Assembly: GCF_004353505.1 (NCBI RefSeq)
Contig: NZ_SMNQ01000012.1
Span: forward strand, 1 to 64,000
Length of the DNA: 64,000 nucleotides
Source: Streptomyces sp. WAC05374
GTDB lineage: Bacteria > Actinomycetota > Actinomycetes > Streptomycetales > Streptomycetaceae
Direction: 5' to 3'
Part shown: positions 63,045 through 64,000 of the stretch, one piece after another
Position numbering within the stretch: position 1 is the first letter of the stretch
How the letters are laid out: every line of letters starts with the position of its first letter
Translations under genes and position numbers: made by a program
The notes under the pieces: model-generated
Seen by the model: only the letters and a program-made list of their open reading frames with translations
Database searches by the model: none
Told to the model about the DNA's origin: nothing

Positions 63045-64000
63045 TCAGAACCGGTAGGTCTCCAGCGAGCCGGTGCGGCGGACGTCGAGCGTGGCGCAGT
63101 GGAAGCCGCCGCCGAGGGTGCGCGAGTGGGTGAGCTGGAGCGGCAGCACGTCCATCCCGTGCTTCTCCAGCAGCTTGATCAGCCCGGTCTGCCGGCGGTC
63201 CACCACGGCCAGGTCGGGCCGCACCACCAGCAGGTTCATGCCGATCCACACCGAGCAGTGGGGCTTGTCGCCGGTGAAGCCGATGTCCACCAGCTCGGGG
63301 CAGGTGATGGTCTCCCACGACCGCAGGAAGTCGGGCATGTTCGCGTCGTTCACCCGCGAGGGGTTGATCAGCACGAGTCCGGGCCGCAGCGGCACGATGG
63401 TGGAGTCGACGTGCGTGGACGCGTACAGCCCCCGGCAGGGGTGCACGGTGTAGGTGTCGCCGACCGCCGACTGGAGCCACTTGGCGCCGAGTTCGTTGCC
63501 GCTGTCGGACACCAGGTAGAGCAGGTCGGTGCCGAAGCGCAGCACGTTGGCGGCGTCGAACACCGGCTCCACGTCGGTCAGCCGCTCACCGGCCGGGGCC
63601 TGCGGGGCGTAGGAGGCGTCGGTCAGCCGCGGCTTGGGCGCCGACAGCCACCGGGCGCCGCTGGCGAAGTAGTCCAGCAGGATGTCCTTGTAGGCGAGCG
63701 ACTCCAGGAAGCGGGCGCGCAGCGCCATCGGGGTCTCGATGACGGTCCGGCCGATGGACAGCAGGCCGTCGCGGGGGCAGTAGTCGTGGAAGCCGTCCGT
63801 CTCCCAGTCGGGGGTCCTGATCAGTGCGGCGTTGTCGCGGGCCTGGGGCCGGCGCACCGTGACGCCGAGCTTGGTCAGCTCCTCCACCAGGATGTGGAGT
63901 TCCTCCTCGGTCTCCTTCAGCACCCGGTCCGGGTACGCGCCGGAGGGGACCTGGTCCTGGCTGTCGTACTCGCTCGCGTACTCCACCGCGAAGACGCTGC
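63045..64000 (-). CDS. strB1: Scyllo-inosamine-4-phosphate amidinotransferase (5' end outside window)
   Basis: About 318 C-terminal residues of an expected 347. Transfers the amidino group of arginine to scyllo-inosamine 4-phosphate in streptidine formation. The amidinotransferase triad is visible: an Asp-containing DGFHDYCPRDGLLSIG, the His/Asp pair in ASTHVDSTIVPLRPGLVL, and the nucleophilic Cys in GGGFHCATLDVRRTG near the end. VEYASEYDSQDQVPSGAYPD is a highly diagnostic StrB1 segment. The frame runs off the right edge in the first 30 codons. StrB2-like paralogues exist in such clusters, but the neighbours strF-strG fix this as strB1. Confidence 0.93.
   Translation of the reverse strand, partial: SVFAVEYASEYDSQDQVPSGAYPDRVLKETEEELHILVEELTKLGVTVRRPQARDNAALIRTPDWETDGFHDYCPRDGLLSIGRTVIETPMALRARFLESLAYKDILLDYFASGARWLSAPKPRLTDASYAPQAPAGERLTDVEPVFDAANVLRFGTDLLYLVSDSGNELGAKWLQSAVGDTYTVHPCRGLYASTHVDSTIVPLRPGLVLINPSRVNDANMPDFLRSWETITCPELVDIGFTGDKPHCSVWIGMNLLVVRPDLAVVDRRQTGLIKLLEKHGMDVLPLQLTHSRTLGGGFHCATLDVRRTGSLETYRF

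Overview
The window is Streptomyces chromosome. Coding GC is very high, GTG and TTG starts are common, genes overlap by ATGA/GTGA, three genes carry rare TTA (bldA-type) codons, and the right edge holds strB1-F-G-H-I-K-S-T in the order known from Streptomyces griseus. The host is therefore a streptomycin-type aminoglycoside producer, or was one, since strH is frameshifted here.

Left part (1-23.4 kb). A partial Ser/Thr kinase, a MobA/MocA-like nucleotidyltransferase and malate synthase (aceB) are followed by assorted membrane, secreted and hydrolase genes. Then comes a purine-catabolic block on the minus strand: uraD-uraH-uricase, two NCS2 purine permeases and an 8-oxoguanine deaminase, with a small HTH regulator and a thiamine-binding-like protein upstream. 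On the plus strand follow hydroxypyruvate isomerase, tartronate semialdehyde reductase and catalase. Glyoxylate carboligase (gcl) lies 9 kb further right (32.3-34.1 kb). Together they take 8-oxoguanine and urate to 5-hydroxyisourate, OHCU and allantoin, and take the resulting glyoxylate either to malate (AceB) or through tartronate semialdehyde to glycerate (Gcl, Hyi, GlxR). Catalase would remove uricase peroxide. Allantoinase and allantoicase are not in the window. Two operator-like palindromes tie these genes together: TTCC-N7-GGAA boxes (gcl, hyi and in one copy aceB) and TCAACA-N3-TGTTGA (uraD, katA and a degenerate copy at aceB).

Middle part. Between katA and gcl (23.4-32.3 kb) is an accessory-looking segment: HAD hydrolase, TTA-containing XRE regulator, three very small ORFs and a protein-isoaspartate-methyltransferase homologue, then a PucR-type regulator divergent from an esterase, a beta-lactamase-fold serine hydrolase and a TTA-containing amidase. 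The 42-residue ORF directly before the methyltransferase has three Asp-Gly pairs and could be the precursor of an aspartimide-type RiPP. To the right of gcl are a zinc-ribbon/low-complexity/nuclease-like protein, two acyl-CoA synthetases with a divergent GAF-LuxR regulator, a LysE exporter, an AlkZ-type protein and CorA.

Right part. An 8.7-kb RHS/YD-repeat polymorphic toxin ends in a DNA/RNA non-specific endonuclease domain. It is followed, after an 18-bp perfect hairpin, by a SUKH (SMI1/KNR4) immunity gene and a signal-peptidase homologue that lacks both catalytic residues. After an MmpS-like protein and a GT39 glycosyltransferase the streptomycin genes run to the window end.

Three G-homopolymer-rich tracts (about 67-161, 8779-9000, 19198-19350) disrupt or abut genes and look like sequencing or assembly artefacts. 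Annotations touching them should be treated with care.
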